Assembly (NCBI RefSeq): GCF_022341425.1
Contig: NZ_JABFUC010000003.1
Location: 1-64,000 of the forward strand
Direction of reading: 5' to 3'
DNA length: 64,000 nt
DNA from: Billgrantia campisalis
GTDB lineage: Bacteria > Pseudomonadota > Gammaproteobacteria > Pseudomonadales > Halomonadaceae
The position numbers and the translations under genes are program-made. Position 1 is the first letter of the stretch, and each line of letters starts with the position of its first letter. The notes beneath the pieces are model-generated. The model was not told the origin of the DNA, did not search any database, and was given only the letters and a program-made list of their open reading frames with translations. Shown piece after piece: positions 36,919-46,351 of this stretch.

Positions 36919-36978
36919 GGCGCATCCCTGTCCACTACCCACGACAATTAACATCAACAACAAATGGAGCACCATGCC

Positions 36979-38106
36979 ATGACCCCCAAGACACTGACCG
37001 CCGGCCTGCTGGCCGCTTCCCTGATCGGCCTTGGTTCCGCCCAGGCCGAGGGCTTGCCCGACACCATGACCTGGACCGCCTACGACGTAGGCTCCCAGGG
37101 CCACTCCGAGGCCTCGGCCATCGCCGACGCCTTCGGGCGAGCCCACAACACGCGCATTCGCATCCAGCCCGCCGGCTCGGCGATCGGGCGCCTGCAGCCC
37201 CTGCTTAGCGGGCGTGCCGACTATGCTTATCTGGCCACCGAGTCCTTCTTCGCCTCGGAGGGCACCTATGACTTTGCCGAGCGCCGCTGGGGACCCCAGG
37301 ACCTGCGCGCCGTGGCCGGTCGTCCCTCCACCTTCGGCGTGCCCACTGCTGCCGATGCCAACATCCACAGCCTGGAGGATCTGCGCGGCAAGCGGGTCGC
37401 CTATGTCGCTGGCAACCCATCCGTTAACGTCAAGTGCGACGCTATCCTGGCCTTCGGCGGGCTGACCCGCGATGACGTGGATGCGGTCATGTTTCCGGCG
37501 CACGGCGCGGCCATGAGCTCCCTGGTGCAGAACCGTGCCGATGCCGCCTGTACCACGACCACGGCCAGCCAGCTCTATGAGCTGGAGGAGTCATCGAGAG
37601 GGCTTCGCTGGGTCGACATTCCCGCCGATAATGAGGAGGGGTGGGAGCGTATGAATCGGGTGGCACCGGTCTTCCAGCCCTTCCAGGAGACCATCGGCGC
37701 CGGGCTCTCGGCGGAGAATCCCGCCAACATGCTGGCCTATCGCTATCCGATCATCGTCTCGCTCGCCGACCGCAGCGACGACGAGGTCTATGCCTTCGTC
37801 AAGGCCCTCGACGAGACCTATGATCTCTACAAGGATGCCACCTCGGCCATTCACCGCTGGGCCATCGAGGACGCCGGGGTGCCGCCCATCGACATTCCCT
37901 TCCACCCGGGCGCGGTGCGCTACCTGGAAGAGAAGGGCATCTGGGACGACGAGATGCAGGCCTGGAACGAGGCGCGCCTGGCCCGTCTCGAGGCCCTGAA
38001 GGCGGCCTGGGAGCAGGCCATCGTGGAGGGCGAGAGCCTGGACGATGCGGCCTTCGCCGAGCTCTGGGAGGAGCGTCGCCAGGCGGTCCTCGCCGAACGT
38101 TCGTAA
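36979..38106 (+). CDS. TRAP transporter solute-binding protein, TAXI family
   Basis: Periplasmic binding protein of a secondary transporter. The 375-aa precursor has a signal peptide (MTPKTLTAGLLAASLIGLGSAQA region, residues 1 to about 23). The mature part has the TAXI-type beginning TWTAYDVGSQGHSEASAIA, then QPAGSAIGRLQPLLSGRADYAYL near 60, DLRGKRVAYVAGNPSVN near 140, and a C-terminal helix-rich end. ATG 36979 follows GGAG with good spacing and gives a clean signal peptide; ATG 36964 is possible but less likely. Its partner permease follows. The ligand is unknown, probably an organic acid given the operon. Confidence 0.88.
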   Translation: MTPKTLTAGLLAASLIGLGSAQAEGLPDTMTWTAYDVGSQGHSEASAIADAFGRAHNTRIRIQPAGSAIGRLQPLLSGRADYAYLATESFFASEGTYDFAERRWGPQDLRAVAGRPSTFGVPTAADANIHSLEDLRGKRVAYVAGNPSVNVKCDAILAFGGLTRDDVDAVMFPAHGAAMSSLVQNRADAACTTTTASQLYELEESSRGLRWVDIPADNEEGWERMNRVAPVFQPFQETIGAGLSAENPANMLAYRYPIIVSLADRSDDEVYAFVKALDETYDLYKDATSAIHRWAIEDAGVPPIDIPFHPGAVRYLEEKGIWDDEMQAWNEARLARLEALKAAWEQAIVEGESLDDAAFAELWEERRQAVLAERS

Positions 38107-38112
38107 TGCTCC

Positions 38113-38134
38113 GGCCGGGGCGTCGGCCCCGGCC
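38113..38134 (+). terminator. Intercistronic hairpin between binding-protein and permease genes
   Basis: GGCCGGGGC, loop GTCG, GCCCCGGCC, then TTCTCT: a strong stem a few bases after the binding-protein stop. It may act as a partial terminator or 3' stabiliser, giving more binding protein than permease. Confidence 0.65.
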
Positions 38135-38156
38135 TTCTCTCGCAAGGGCCCCGACC

Positions 38157-40085
38157 ATGAGTGATACCCACAACACGCGGTTGAACGGCGTTGCCCGAGG
38201 CGTGGTGATGATCCTCGGCCTCACCGGGCTGCTGATGGCCATCAACCAGACCTTCGGGCTGAAGCTGTTCGGCTTCTATCCCCTCGGCAACGCCTTCCTC
38301 TACTACCTGATCGGCATCTTCCTGGCCGCGGCGCTGCTCTGCTATCCCGCCCGGGCCGCCGACACCGACCGCCTGCCCTGGTACGACTGGGGGCTGGCCG
38401 CTGCCGCCCTGGGCTGTGCCGGCTACCTGGGGCTCAACGGGCTGCGCATGACCCAGGAGGGCTGGGAGTTCTTCGCCCCGGTTGAGGCGACCCTGGTGGC
38501 CACCTTGACGATCCTGCTGGTGCTGGAGGGGGTGCGCCGCTGCGGCGGCTGGGCGATCTTCACGGTGGCCCTCGTCTTCGGCCTCTACCCGCTCTATGCC
38601 GGCCATATGCCGGGCTTCCTGTGGAGCAACCCCTTCGCCCTGGACGAGACGATCCGTGCCCATGTGATGGGGGCGGAGAGCATCATCGGCGTGCCCATGC
38701 AGGTGGTGGCCAACCTGATCATCGGCTTCGTGGTGTTCGGCATCGCCCTGACCATCACCGGCGGCGGGGAGTTCTTCATGAACTTCGCCACCGCCCTGAT
38801 GGGCCGGAGTCGCGGCGGCCCGGCCAAGGTGGCGGTGGTCTCCAGCGCCTTCATGGGCAGCCTCTCGGGCAGCGCCGTCTCCAACATCCTCACCACCGGG
38901 ACCATCACCATCCCCGCCATGAGGCGCAGCGGCTACTCGCGGGAGTATGCCGCCGCCGTGGAGGCCTGTTCCTCCACCGGGGGAACCCTGATGCCGCCGG
39001 TGATGGGCGCTGTGGCCTTCATCATGGCCTCCTTCCTGGGGGTGAGCTATGCCGAGGTGATGATCGCGGCGCTGCTGCCGGCGATCCTCTTCTACCTGGC
39101 GCTGCTGCTGCAGGTGGACCACTATGCGGCCCGCAAGGGGCTCAAGGGCATGCGCCCGGAGGAGATCCCGCGGGTGCTCGACACCCTGAAACAAGGCTGG
39201 CCCTATCTGCTCAGCCTGGTGGTGCTGATCTACATGCTGCTGGTGATGCGTCTGGAGAGCTACGCCCCCTACTATGCGACCCTGGTGCTGCTGGCCATCT
39301 CGCTGTTCCGGCGCCGGCAGCGGCTGAGTCTCGCCAAGGGGCTCGACTTCCTCTATCGGCTGGCCCACGGCATCGGCAACCTGGTGGCGGTGCTGGCGGG
39401 CATCGGCCTGGTGGTGGGGGGGCTCTCCTATACCGGGGTGGCCGGCTCCTTCTCCCGGGAGCTCTTGCTCTATGCCGGCGGCAGCATTCCGCTGATGCTG
39501 GCGGCGGGGGCGGTGACCAGCTTCGTGCTGGGCATGGGCATGACGGTGAGCGCCTGCTACATCTTCCTGTCGATCCTGCTGGCGCCGGCGCTGGTGGGGG
39601 CGGGACTTGATCCTCTGGGCAGCCATCTGTTTATCCTCTACTGGGGCATGCTCTCCTATATCACGCCACCGGTGGCGCTGGCGGCGATCACCGCCGCGGG
39701 TGTGGCGGGGGCCAACAACACCCGCACCAGCCTGCACGCGGTGCGCCTCGGCGGGGTGCTCTTCGTGCTGCCCTTCCTGTTCGTGCTCAACCCGGCGCTG
39801 ATCCTGCAGGGGCCCCTGGATCGCATCCTGCTGTCGTCGCTCACCGCCCTCACGGCCATCTGGCTGGTAGCGGCGGCCATGGAGGGCTATCTCTACCGGG
39901 TCGGCACGATCGGCTGGTTGCCGCGCCTGCTGCTGCTGCTGGCCGCCAGCCTGCTGATCTATCCGGAGTGGCGCAGCGACCTGATCGGCCTGGCATTGTT
40001 GGGAGGCGGCTACCTGTGGCTGGCAGGCCCCTTTCGCCGCCGGGCGCCGCTCACGGGCGTGAGCGAGAAGCCGCGCGCCGGCTGA
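38157..40085 (+). CDS. TRAP transporter fused permease (4TM/12TM)
   Basis: Inner-membrane permease that works with the TAXI protein to import a solute using an ion gradient. The 642-aa protein fuses the small DctQ-like and large DctM-like subunits: four helices before about residue 140, then the large domain with TGGGEFFMNFATALMGRSRGGPAKVAVVSSAFMGSLSGSAVSNILTTGTITIPAM (family core, about 200-250) and LIYWGMLSYITPPVALAAITAAGVAGAN-like ending near 500. ATG 38157 begins at MSDTHNTRL; an in-frame ATG at 38106 overlaps the upstream stop but would be read through the GC hairpin. A terminator follows. Confidence 0.88.
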   Translation: MSDTHNTRLNGVARGVVMILGLTGLLMAINQTFGLKLFGFYPLGNAFLYYLIGIFLAAALLCYPARAADTDRLPWYDWGLAAAALGCAGYLGLNGLRMTQEGWEFFAPVEATLVATLTILLVLEGVRRCGGWAIFTVALVFGLYPLYAGHMPGFLWSNPFALDETIRAHVMGAESIIGVPMQVVANLIIGFVVFGIALTITGGGEFFMNFATALMGRSRGGPAKVAVVSSAFMGSLSGSAVSNILTTGTITIPAMRRSGYSREYAAAVEACSSTGGTLMPPVMGAVAFIMASFLGVSYAEVMIAALLPAILFYLALLLQVDHYAARKGLKGMRPEEIPRVLDTLKQGWPYLLSLVVLIYMLLVMRLESYAPYYATLVLLAISLFRRRQRLSLAKGLDFLYRLAHGIGNLVAVLAGIGLVVGGLSYTGVAGSFSRELLLYAGGSIPLMLAAGAVTSFVLGMGMTVSACYIFLSILLAPALVGAGLDPLGSHLFILYWGMLSYITPPVALAAITAAGVAGANNTRTSLHAVRLGGVLFVLPFLFVLNPALILQGPLDRILLSSLTALTAIWLVAAAMEGYLYRVGTIGWLPRLLLLLAASLLIYPEWRSDLIGLALLGGGYLWLAGPFRRRAPLTGVSEKPRAG

Positions 40086-40104
40086 CGCCCGCCTGACGCA
40101 CCAG

Positions 40105-40141
40105 GAACAACGCCGCCGCCCGAAGGGCGGCGGCGTTGTTC
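40105..40141. terminator. Bidirectional terminator
   Basis: GAACAACGCCGCCGCCC, loop GAA, GGGCGGCGGCGTTGTTC, then TTAT: a 17-bp perfect stem between the convergent TRAP permease and thiolase genes. Confidence 0.92.
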
Positions 40142-40191
40142 TTATGGTGATAGGCAACGAGACAGTGAGCGGGCGGTGCCCGCCCCGCGGC

Positions 40192-41400
40192 TCAGCCCTC
40201 CAGGCGTTCGATCACGCAGGCGATGCCCTGGCCCACGCCGATGCACATGGTGACCAGGGCGTAACGGCCGCCCGAGGCCTCCAACTGACGCAGGGCGGTG
40301 AGCGCCAGGCGGGCGCCGGAGGCCCCCAGCGGGTGGCCGATGGCGATGGCGCCGCCGTTGGGGTTGAGGCGCGAGTCGTCGGCGGCAAGGCCTAGCCCCT
40401 CCAGGCAGCCCAGCACCTGGACGGCAAAGGCCTCGTTGATCTCGATCAGGTCCATCTGGTCGAGGCCGAGTCCCGCCCGGGCCAGGGCCTTCTGCGAGGC
40501 GGGCACCGGCCCCAGGCCCATCACCCGCGGCGCCACCCCGGCCACGGCACCGGCCAGGAGACGGCCGCGGGGGCGCACTCCGGCGCGCTCGCCGGCGGCG
40601 CGGCTGCCGACGATCAGGGCGGCGGCGCCGTCATTGATGCCGGAGGCGTTGCCGGCGGTGACCACGCCGCCCTCGAACAGCGGTGACAGTCGGCCGAGCT
40701 TGTCGGCATCGGTGCCGGGTCGCGGGTGCTCGTCGCCCTCGACCCGGCGAGGGGGCTGCTTGCGTCCCTGGGATACCTCGATACCGAGGATCTCCGCGTC
40801 GTAGAAGCCTTGGCCTAGGGCGTCGCCGTAGCGGGCCTGGGAGCGCGCCGCGAAGGCGTCGCAGGCCGCCCGGCCGATCCCCAGGTCGTGGGCGATGTTG
40901 TCGGCGGTCTCCGGCATGCTGTGATTGCCATATTCCGCAGTGAGCCGCGGATTGGGGAAGCGCGAGCCGATCACGGTGTCGTAGAGCGGCTGGTTGCGGG
41001 CGAAGGGGGAGTCCGCCTTGCCCAGCACATAGGGAGCACGGGACATGGACTCCACGCCGCCGGCCAGGAACAGCTGCCCCTCGCCGCTGTGGATCGCCCG
41101 GGCGGCGTCCATCACCGCGGCCAGACCGCTGCCGCACAGGCGGTTGAGGGTCTGGCCGGCGACCTCGACGGGCAGGCCGGCCAGCAGGGCGCCGTGGCGG
41201 GCCACGTTGCGGGAGTCCTCGCCGGCCTGGTTAGTGCAGCCGGCCAGCACCTCCTCGTAGTCTTCGGAGGCGAAGCCGTTGCGTGCCACCAGGGCGGCCA
41301 GCACCTGGCCGAGCAGGTCATCGGGGCGCAGCGTGGCGAGTTCGCCGCCGTGGCGACCGAAGGGGGTGCGGATGCCGTCGTAGAGATAGGCGTCTAGCAT
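40192..41400 (-). CDS. Thiolase, 3-oxoadipyl-CoA type (PcaF/PaaJ-like)
   Basis: Thiolytic cleavage of a 3-oxoacyl-CoA. The 402-aa protein has nucleophilic Cys in LNRLCGSGL near residue 90, GNASGINDGAAAL near 255, NEAFAVQVLG near 325, GHPLGASGAR with catalytic His near 360, and CIGVGQG with the second Cys near 390. RTPFGRHGGELA and the ENSRN-like EDSRNVARHGALLAGLP region resemble 3-oxoadipyl-CoA thiolases. It starts at ATG 41400, 11 nt after the hydroxyacyl-CoA dehydrogenase gene. The pair could complete beta-oxidation of a dicarboxylic or ring-derived acyl-CoA; the true substrate is unknown. Confidence 0.88.
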   Translation of the reverse strand: MLDAYLYDGIRTPFGRHGGELATLRPDDLLGQVLAALVARNGFASEDYEEVLAGCTNQAGEDSRNVARHGALLAGLPVEVAGQTLNRLCGSGLAAVMDAARAIHSGEGQLFLAGGVESMSRAPYVLGKADSPFARNQPLYDTVIGSRFPNPRLTAEYGNHSMPETADNIAHDLGIGRAACDAFAARSQARYGDALGQGFYDAEILGIEVSQGRKQPPRRVEGDEHPRPGTDADKLGRLSPLFEGGVVTAGNASGINDGAAALIVGSRAAGERAGVRPRGRLLAGAVAGVAPRVMGLGPVPASQKALARAGLGLDQMDLIEINEAFAVQVLGCLEGLGLAADDSRLNPNGGAIAIGHPLGASGARLALTALRQLEASGGRYALVTMCIGVGQGIACVIERLEG

Positions 41401-41411
41401 GGGGGTTCCTC

Positions 41412-42959
41412 TCAGCAGGGATCGGGGGTGGTCAGGGGCAGGCCGAGGCGGGCGCGCCGGCGCAGCCAGGGGCTGGGGCGGTAGCGGGGGTCGCCGGTCG
41501 CGGCCAGCAGGGTCTCGAGGATGGTCAGGATGCGCCGGCTGCCATAGTGGTCGCCCAGCGCCAGGGGGCCGCGGGGGTAGCCGAGCCCCAGCTCCACGGC
41601 ACGGTCGATGGTGGCCGGCTCGGCGACCCGCTGCTGGGCGATCTCGGCGCCCACGTTGACGATGCAGGCGATCACTCGCTGCAGCACGAAGCCGTGGCTG
41701 TCGTTGAGCACGCTCACCGGGGTGTCGTCGTGGCCCAGCAGGGCCCAGGCGGCATCCCGATAGCGGGTCTCGGTGGCCGGGCTGGCCATCAGGCAGCGCC
41801 GCCCGGCGAGGCCGCCCAGGGTCTCCACCGCCACGCAGCGGCTCGGATCGAGGCCCTGGCGCAGGGCACAGTCGGTGGTGTCCTCGCCAAGCGGCGTCAG
41901 CAGGCAAAGCGACCCCGCGGCGGGCCGCTCGCCCGCCTCCAGGGGCCAGCCGGCGGCCGAGACGAGCGCCGAGAGTGCCTGGGCGGCCTCGGGGTCTTCG
42001 GGGCTGACCCACACGGGCAGGGGAGCGGTTGCCGGTGGAGCCGGTTCCGCCGCCACCACCGCCTGGCCATCCACGTAGCGATAGAAGCCCTCGCCGCTTT
42101 TGCGGCCCAGCAGCCCGGCGATGAGACGCTGGCCGGTGAGCGGCGACGGCCGGAAGCGGGGCTCCTGGTAGTACTGGTGATAGATCGACTCCATCACCGC
42201 GTGGGAGACATCGAGGCCGGTCAGGTCGAGCAGGGCGAAGGGCCCCATGCGGAAGCCGCCCAGATCTTCCAGGAGGCGGTCGATGGTGATGGTGTCGGCG
42301 ACGCCTTCGCCGAGCAGGCGCAGCGCCTCGGTGCCATAGGCGCGGCCGGCATGGTTGACCAGAAACCCTGGGGTGTCGGTGGCGCGGGCGGTGAAGTGGC
42401 CCATGGCCTGACCCAGCGCCTCCACCGCCGCGGTCACCTCGGGAGCAGTGCGCACCCCGGGGATCACCTCGGCGATCTTCATCAGCGGCACGGGGTTGAA
42501 GAAGTGGAAGCCGATCACCCGCTCCGGGCGCCGGCAGGCCGAGGCGATGGCGGTGACCGACAGCGAGGAGGTATTGGTGGCCAGCACCGCCTCCTCGTGC
42601 AGCACGTCCTCCAGTTCGACGAACAGGGCCTGCTTGGCCTCCAGCTTCTCGACGATGGCCTCCACCACGATATCGCAGTCGGCCAGGTCCGTCAGATCGG
42701 CGGCTTCGTGCAGTCGGGCTCGGTAGCACGCCAGGTCCTCCTCACTCAGGCGCCCCTTCGCCACCCCGCGTGACCAGACCGCGTTGATGAAGTCCCTCGC
42801 CTCATCGACCGCGCCCGGGCGGGCATCATGGAGGGTGACCTCGAGGCCGGCCTGGGCGGCCAGCTGGGCGATGCCGCGGCCCATGGCGCCGGTACCGACG
42901 AGGCCGAGGCGTCGGAAACGAAGGGGCGGAGTGACCTCCGGGGGGGCGACGGTCGACAT
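41412..42959 (-). CDS. 3-hydroxyacyl-CoA dehydrogenase, PaaH-like
   Basis: NAD-dependent oxidation of a 3-hydroxyacyl-CoA. The 515-aa protein has an N-terminal Rossmann motif LVGTGAMGRGIAQLAAQAG near residue 18, NTSSLSVTAIA and IGFHFFNPVPLMKIAEVI near 120-150, and two C-terminal dimerisation domains, the second (about 400-515) with GFVLQRVIACIVNVGAEIAQQRV. This length is typical of PaaH/PaaC 3-hydroxyadipyl-CoA dehydrogenases. ATG 42959 has GAGGAG upstream; the sequence is open further upstream but that part lacks support. It is followed by the thiolase and is divergent from the dehydrogenase operon at 43171. Confidence 0.88.
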   Translation of the reverse strand: MSTVAPPEVTPPLRFRRLGLVGTGAMGRGIAQLAAQAGLEVTLHDARPGAVDEARDFINAVWSRGVAKGRLSEEDLACYRARLHEAADLTDLADCDIVVEAIVEKLEAKQALFVELEDVLHEEAVLATNTSSLSVTAIASACRRPERVIGFHFFNPVPLMKIAEVIPGVRTAPEVTAAVEALGQAMGHFTARATDTPGFLVNHAGRAYGTEALRLLGEGVADTITIDRLLEDLGGFRMGPFALLDLTGLDVSHAVMESIYHQYYQEPRFRPSPLTGQRLIAGLLGRKSGEGFYRYVDGQAVVAAEPAPPATAPLPVWVSPEDPEAAQALSALVSAAGWPLEAGERPAAGSLCLLTPLGEDTTDCALRQGLDPSRCVAVETLGGLAGRRCLMASPATETRYRDAAWALLGHDDTPVSVLNDSHGFVLQRVIACIVNVGAEIAQQRVAEPATIDRAVELGLGYPRGPLALGDHYGSRRILTILETLLAATGDPRYRPSPWLRRRARLGLPLTTPDPC

Positions 42960-43008
42960 GGCGGGATTCTCCTCACGATTGGGTATCGGGACAGATAGGG
43001 CTCTGTTG

Positions 43009-43024
43009 TTTTGCAAAGCGGAAT
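43009..43024. promoter_or_regulatory. 16-bp dyad motif, copy 2 (IclR-like)
   Basis: TTTTGCAAAGCGGAAT in the divergent region between the hydroxyacyl-CoA dehydrogenase/thiolase pair and the dehydrogenase operon, so one bound protein could control both. Confidence 0.55.
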
Positions 43025-43170
43025 CGTATTTCGTTTATTGACTCACATCCTAGGCTATGCAAAAGTGCCTGGCAATAGATGCAAACGACAATTCCATGAT
43101 GCAGAACCGGCTCTCTTGACGTTGCTGACTCCCTGGGACCCGCCTGCCACTCGATCTGTGAGGACACGCC

Positions 43171-44322
43171 ATGATTCGCGATCCGGAACTCCTGAATCAG
43201 CTTCTCGATACCATTTCCCGTTTCGTGCGCGAACGACTGATTCCCAATGAGGCGCGCCTGGCCGAGGACGATGCCGTCCCCCCCGAGTTGCTCGCAGAGA
43301 TGAAGGAGATGGGGCTGTTCGGCCTGTCGATCCCCGAAGAGTACGGCGGTCTCGGCTTGACCATGGAGGAAGAGGCGCTGGTGGCCATGGAGATCGGCAA
43401 GACCTCACCGGCGTTTCGTTCGGTCTTCGGCACCAACAACGGCATCGGCGCCCAGGGCATCCTGATCGACGGTACCCCGGAGCAGAAAGAACGCTACGTG
43501 CCGCCACTGGCCACCGGCGAGATCCTGAGCTCGTTCTGCCTCACCGAGCCCGATGTCGGTTCCGACGCTGCCAGCCTGCGCACCACGGCCGTACGCGACG
43601 GCGATCACTACATCCTCAATGGCACCAAGCGCTACATCACCAATGGTCCCGAGGCGGATCTGTTCACCGTGATGGCACGAACGGATCCCGACAACAAAGG
43701 TGCCGGTGGCATTTCGGCCTTTATCGTCGAAGGCGACACCCCCGGACTCGAGCGCGGGCCTGCCGACAACAAGATGGGTCAGAAGGGTGCCCATACCTGC
43801 GATATCATCTTCAACGACTGCCGGGTGCCGGCCGAGAACATCATCGGCGGGCGCGAGGGGCAGGGTTTCAAGACGGCGATGAAGGTACTCGACCGCGGCC
43901 GCCTGCATATCTCCGCCGTCTGTGTCGGTGTCGCCGATCGGCTGGTGGCGGAGTCGCTCAGCTATGCCATGGAGCGCCAGCAGTTCGGTGTGCCGCTCTC
44001 CGGTCATCAGCTGATCCAGGCGATGCTCGCCGACAGCAAGACCGAGGCCTATGCCGGCCGCACCATGGTCCTCGACGCCGCACGCCGCAAGGATGCCGGC
44101 GAGGATGTCTCGACGCTGGCCTCGTGCGCCAAGCTGTTCTGTGCCGAGATGGTCGGCCGCGTCGCCGATCGTGCGGTTCAGGTTCACGGCGGAGCGGGCT
44201 ACATGGCGGAGTACGCCGTCGAGCGTTTTTACCGGGACGTGCGGCTGTTCCGTATCTACGAGGGCACCACCCAGATCCAGCAGCTGGTGATCGCCCGCAA
44301 CATGGTGCGGGAGGCATCCTGA
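43171..44322 (+). CDS. Acyl-CoA dehydrogenase
   Basis: A 383-aa classical acyl-CoA dehydrogenase: LFGLSIPEEYGGLGLTMEEE near residue 50 (family block), FCLTEPDVGSDAASLRT near 125, GTKRYITNGPEADLF, MERQQFGVPLSGHQLIQAMLAD, and C-terminal RIYEGTTQIQQLVIARNM with Glu364 at the usual catalytic position. It is the first gene of an operon with a CoA ligase, a thioesterase and a membrane protein; its stop overlaps the ligase start (TGATG). An IclR-like dyad lies upstream. The chain-length preference cannot be judged. Confidence 0.9.
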   Translation: MIRDPELLNQLLDTISRFVRERLIPNEARLAEDDAVPPELLAEMKEMGLFGLSIPEEYGGLGLTMEEEALVAMEIGKTSPAFRSVFGTNNGIGAQGILIDGTPEQKERYVPPLATGEILSSFCLTEPDVGSDAASLRTTAVRDGDHYILNGTKRYITNGPEADLFTVMARTDPDNKGAGGISAFIVEGDTPGLERGPADNKMGQKGAHTCDIIFNDCRVPAENIIGGREGQGFKTAMKVLDRGRLHISAVCVGVADRLVAESLSYAMERQQFGVPLSGHQLIQAMLADSKTEAYAGRTMVLDAARRKDAGEDVSTLASCAKLFCAEMVGRVADRAVQVHGGAGYMAEYAVERFYRDVRLFRIYEGTTQIQQLVIARNMVREAS

Positions 44323-45923
44323 TGGCCCTTTCCGTGACACGCCGGGCACCCGATGAGGCCATCTTCGGCCGTCTGGCCAGCGAGCTTGTGGCGGAGTTGC
44401 CCGACCGGTTGAGTCACCGCGTGCTCGACAATGCCCGGCGCCTTCCCGACCGGGCGGCACTGGTCGATGGCGAGGTCCGCTGGAGCTATGCCGACCTGGG
44501 GCGCGAGATTCTCGAGGCCCGGGAGTGGCTGGTCTCGCTGGGGATTCGTCCGGGCGACCGCCTGATGACGGTCGGCGAGAACAGTCGTGCCCTGGTGGTG
44601 GTGCTGCTGGCGGCCAGCGAACTCGATGCCTGGGTGGCGATCGTCAATTCTCGCCTGACGGCCAAGGAAATCGACCTGATCCGCGATAACTGTCTGCCCC
44701 GGCGCATCTTCTATACCAGCGAGGCGTCCCCCGATGCGGAAGCGCACGGCCGTCGCCACGCTGCCGAGCCCCTGGCGCACTCCAGCCTGGGCGCATTGCA
44801 GGTAGGAGCGCTTGCCGACAGCGATCCGGAACCGGTGGCGGCCAGTGGCGCCGAGCAGGTCGCGGCGATGATCTACACCTCGGGCACCACCGGCACGCCC
44901 AAGGGCGTCATGCTGACCCATCGTGGCATCCTCTATATCGCCTCGATCTCGGGTGGCATGCGCCATCTCAGTGAGGGGCAGCGCGTTTACGGGGTGTTGC
45001 CCATGTCCCATGTCTTCGGTCTCTCCTCGGTGTGCATGGGATCGCTCTACAATGGCGCCTGCCTCTATACGGTGCCGCGCTTCGATGCGGCGATGCTGCT
45101 CGACGCCCTGAAGCGGGAACGCATCACCGTGCTGCAGGGGGTTCCGGCCATGTACGCGCGAACCCTGGAGTTTCTGCGCCGGCAGGGGCAGGCCCTCGAG
45201 ATACCCGCGCTAATCTATATCTCCGCGGGCGGCTCGCCCCTGGATGCCGACATCAAGGGGCGAGTGGAGGCGGCGTTCGGCTTGACCCTGCACAACGGCT
45301 ACGGGTTGACCGAGGCCAGTCCGACCATCAGCCAGACGCGTATCGATGATCGCCACGCCAACAATACCGTGGGGCGTGTCCTGCCGCTGCTGGAGTATCG
45401 CCTCGAGCCCCTGGATGCGAGCGGCGATAACGCCGATGACGGTGACGAGGTGGGTGAGCTCTGGGTGCGCGGGCCCAATGTGATGAAGGGCTACTTTCGT
45501 CAGCCCGAGGCAACGCGTGCCTGTCTCAGCGAGGATGGCTGGCTCAACACCGGTGATATTGCACGCTTCGACGAGGATGACCAGCTCTATATCGTGGGGC
45601 GCAGCAAGGAGCTGATCATCCGCTCCGGGTTCAATATCTACCCACCCGATGTGGAGGCGGTGATCAACGAACATCCCGATGTGACACTCTCGGCCGTGGT
45701 GGGACGCCAGGTAGCGGGCAACGAGGAAGTGGTGGCCTTCGTGCAGTGCGAGCCGGGGGCGGACCTCGAGGAGACAGCGCTTAGGACGTTCATTGCCGAG
45801 CGGCTGGCGCCCTACAAGCGGCCCTCGCGGATCGTGCTGGTGGAGAGTCTGCCCGCGACGGCCAGCGGCAAGATCCTCAAGGGGCGCCTTCGCGACATGG
45901 CACAAGGGGAGGAGCCGTCATGA
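44322..45923 (+). CDS. Acyl-CoA ligase (AMP-binding family)
   Basis: Forms an acyl-CoA from a free acid and ATP. The 533-aa protein has the phosphate loop YTSGTTGTPKGVMLTH near residue 186, NGYGLTEASP near 325, GWLNTGDIARFDEDDQLYIVGRSKELIIRSGFNIYP across about 405-440 (family block), and TASGKILKG with the catalytic lysine near 515. The reading frame is open further upstream inside the dehydrogenase gene, but the ATG overlapping its stop is the natural start. It feeds the adjoining dehydrogenase. It is not closely alike the ACSF2-type ligase at 140, so a different acid is expected. Confidence 0.9.
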   Translation: MALSVTRRAPDEAIFGRLASELVAELPDRLSHRVLDNARRLPDRAALVDGEVRWSYADLGREILEAREWLVSLGIRPGDRLMTVGENSRALVVVLLAASELDAWVAIVNSRLTAKEIDLIRDNCLPRRIFYTSEASPDAEAHGRRHAAEPLAHSSLGALQVGALADSDPEPVAASGAEQVAAMIYTSGTTGTPKGVMLTHRGILYIASISGGMRHLSEGQRVYGVLPMSHVFGLSSVCMGSLYNGACLYTVPRFDAAMLLDALKRERITVLQGVPAMYARTLEFLRRQGQALEIPALIYISAGGSPLDADIKGRVEAAFGLTLHNGYGLTEASPTISQTRIDDRHANNTVGRVLPLLEYRLEPLDASGDNADDGDEVGELWVRGPNVMKGYFRQPEATRACLSEDGWLNTGDIARFDEDDQLYIVGRSKELIIRSGFNIYPPDVEAVINEHPDVTLSAVVGRQVAGNEEVVAFVQCEPGADLEETALRTFIAERLAPYKRPSRIVLVESLPATASGKILKGRLRDMAQGEEPS

Positions 45924-46351
45924 GTGATTCCTTGCCGTTGTCGTGGCGGATGGTGGGCTTCCAGGAGCTGCTGGGCGTTCGCGTCGTCGACTGGGAGCCG
46001 GATCGGGTGACCCTCGCGCTGAGAGTCGAGCCGCATCACCTCAACCGCAGCGGCATCGTCCACGGTGGCGTTCTCTGTACCCTGCTGGATGTCGCCACGA
46101 GCTTTGCGGGCCTCTACTGCGAGGCGCCGGATCAGCTGCGCAAGGCGATGACGCTGTCGCTCTCCACCACCTTCGTTGCGCCGGCCAAGGGAGCGACGCT
46201 GCGCGCCGTCGGGCGGCTGGAAGGGGGAGGGCGCAGCACCTACATGGCCAGCGGCAAGGTGTTCGACAGCGAAGGCAGTCTCGTGGCCATGGGGGAAGGA
46301 ACCTTCCGCCGGCGTCGGGGCAGCGAGGCCAAGGAGGGAGAGGATCAGTGA
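45920..46351 (+). CDS. PaaI-type hotdog thioesterase
   Basis: A 143-aa hotdog-fold protein with the PaaI signature HLNRSGIVHGGVLCTLLDVATSFAGL (about residues 39-64), where the HGG loop and following Asp form the active site. Such enzymes release CoA from dead-end or inhibitory acyl-CoAs, as in phenylacetate degradation. Its ATG overlaps the ligase stop (ATGA), and its own stop overlaps the next start (GTGA), so it is embedded in the operon and probably acts as a safety valve for the same pathway. Confidence 0.88.
   Translation: MSDSLPLSWRMVGFQELLGVRVVDWEPDRVTLALRVEPHHLNRSGIVHGGVLCTLLDVATSFAGLYCEAPDQLRKAMTLSLSTTFVAPAKGATLRAVGRLEGGGRSTYMASGKVFDSEGSLVAMGEGTFRRRRGSEAKEGEDQ

Noticed and set aside
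38106..38156. ATG at 38106 as start of the TRAP permease
   Set aside because: It would translate through the GC hairpin and add a proline/arginine-rich leader not expected in the family; ATG 38157 fits better, though not proven.
45943..46347. Upstream part of the frame that leads into the membrane protein
   Set aside because: It is an out-of-frame reading of the thioesterase gene; the GTG overlapping the thioesterase stop is the natural start.
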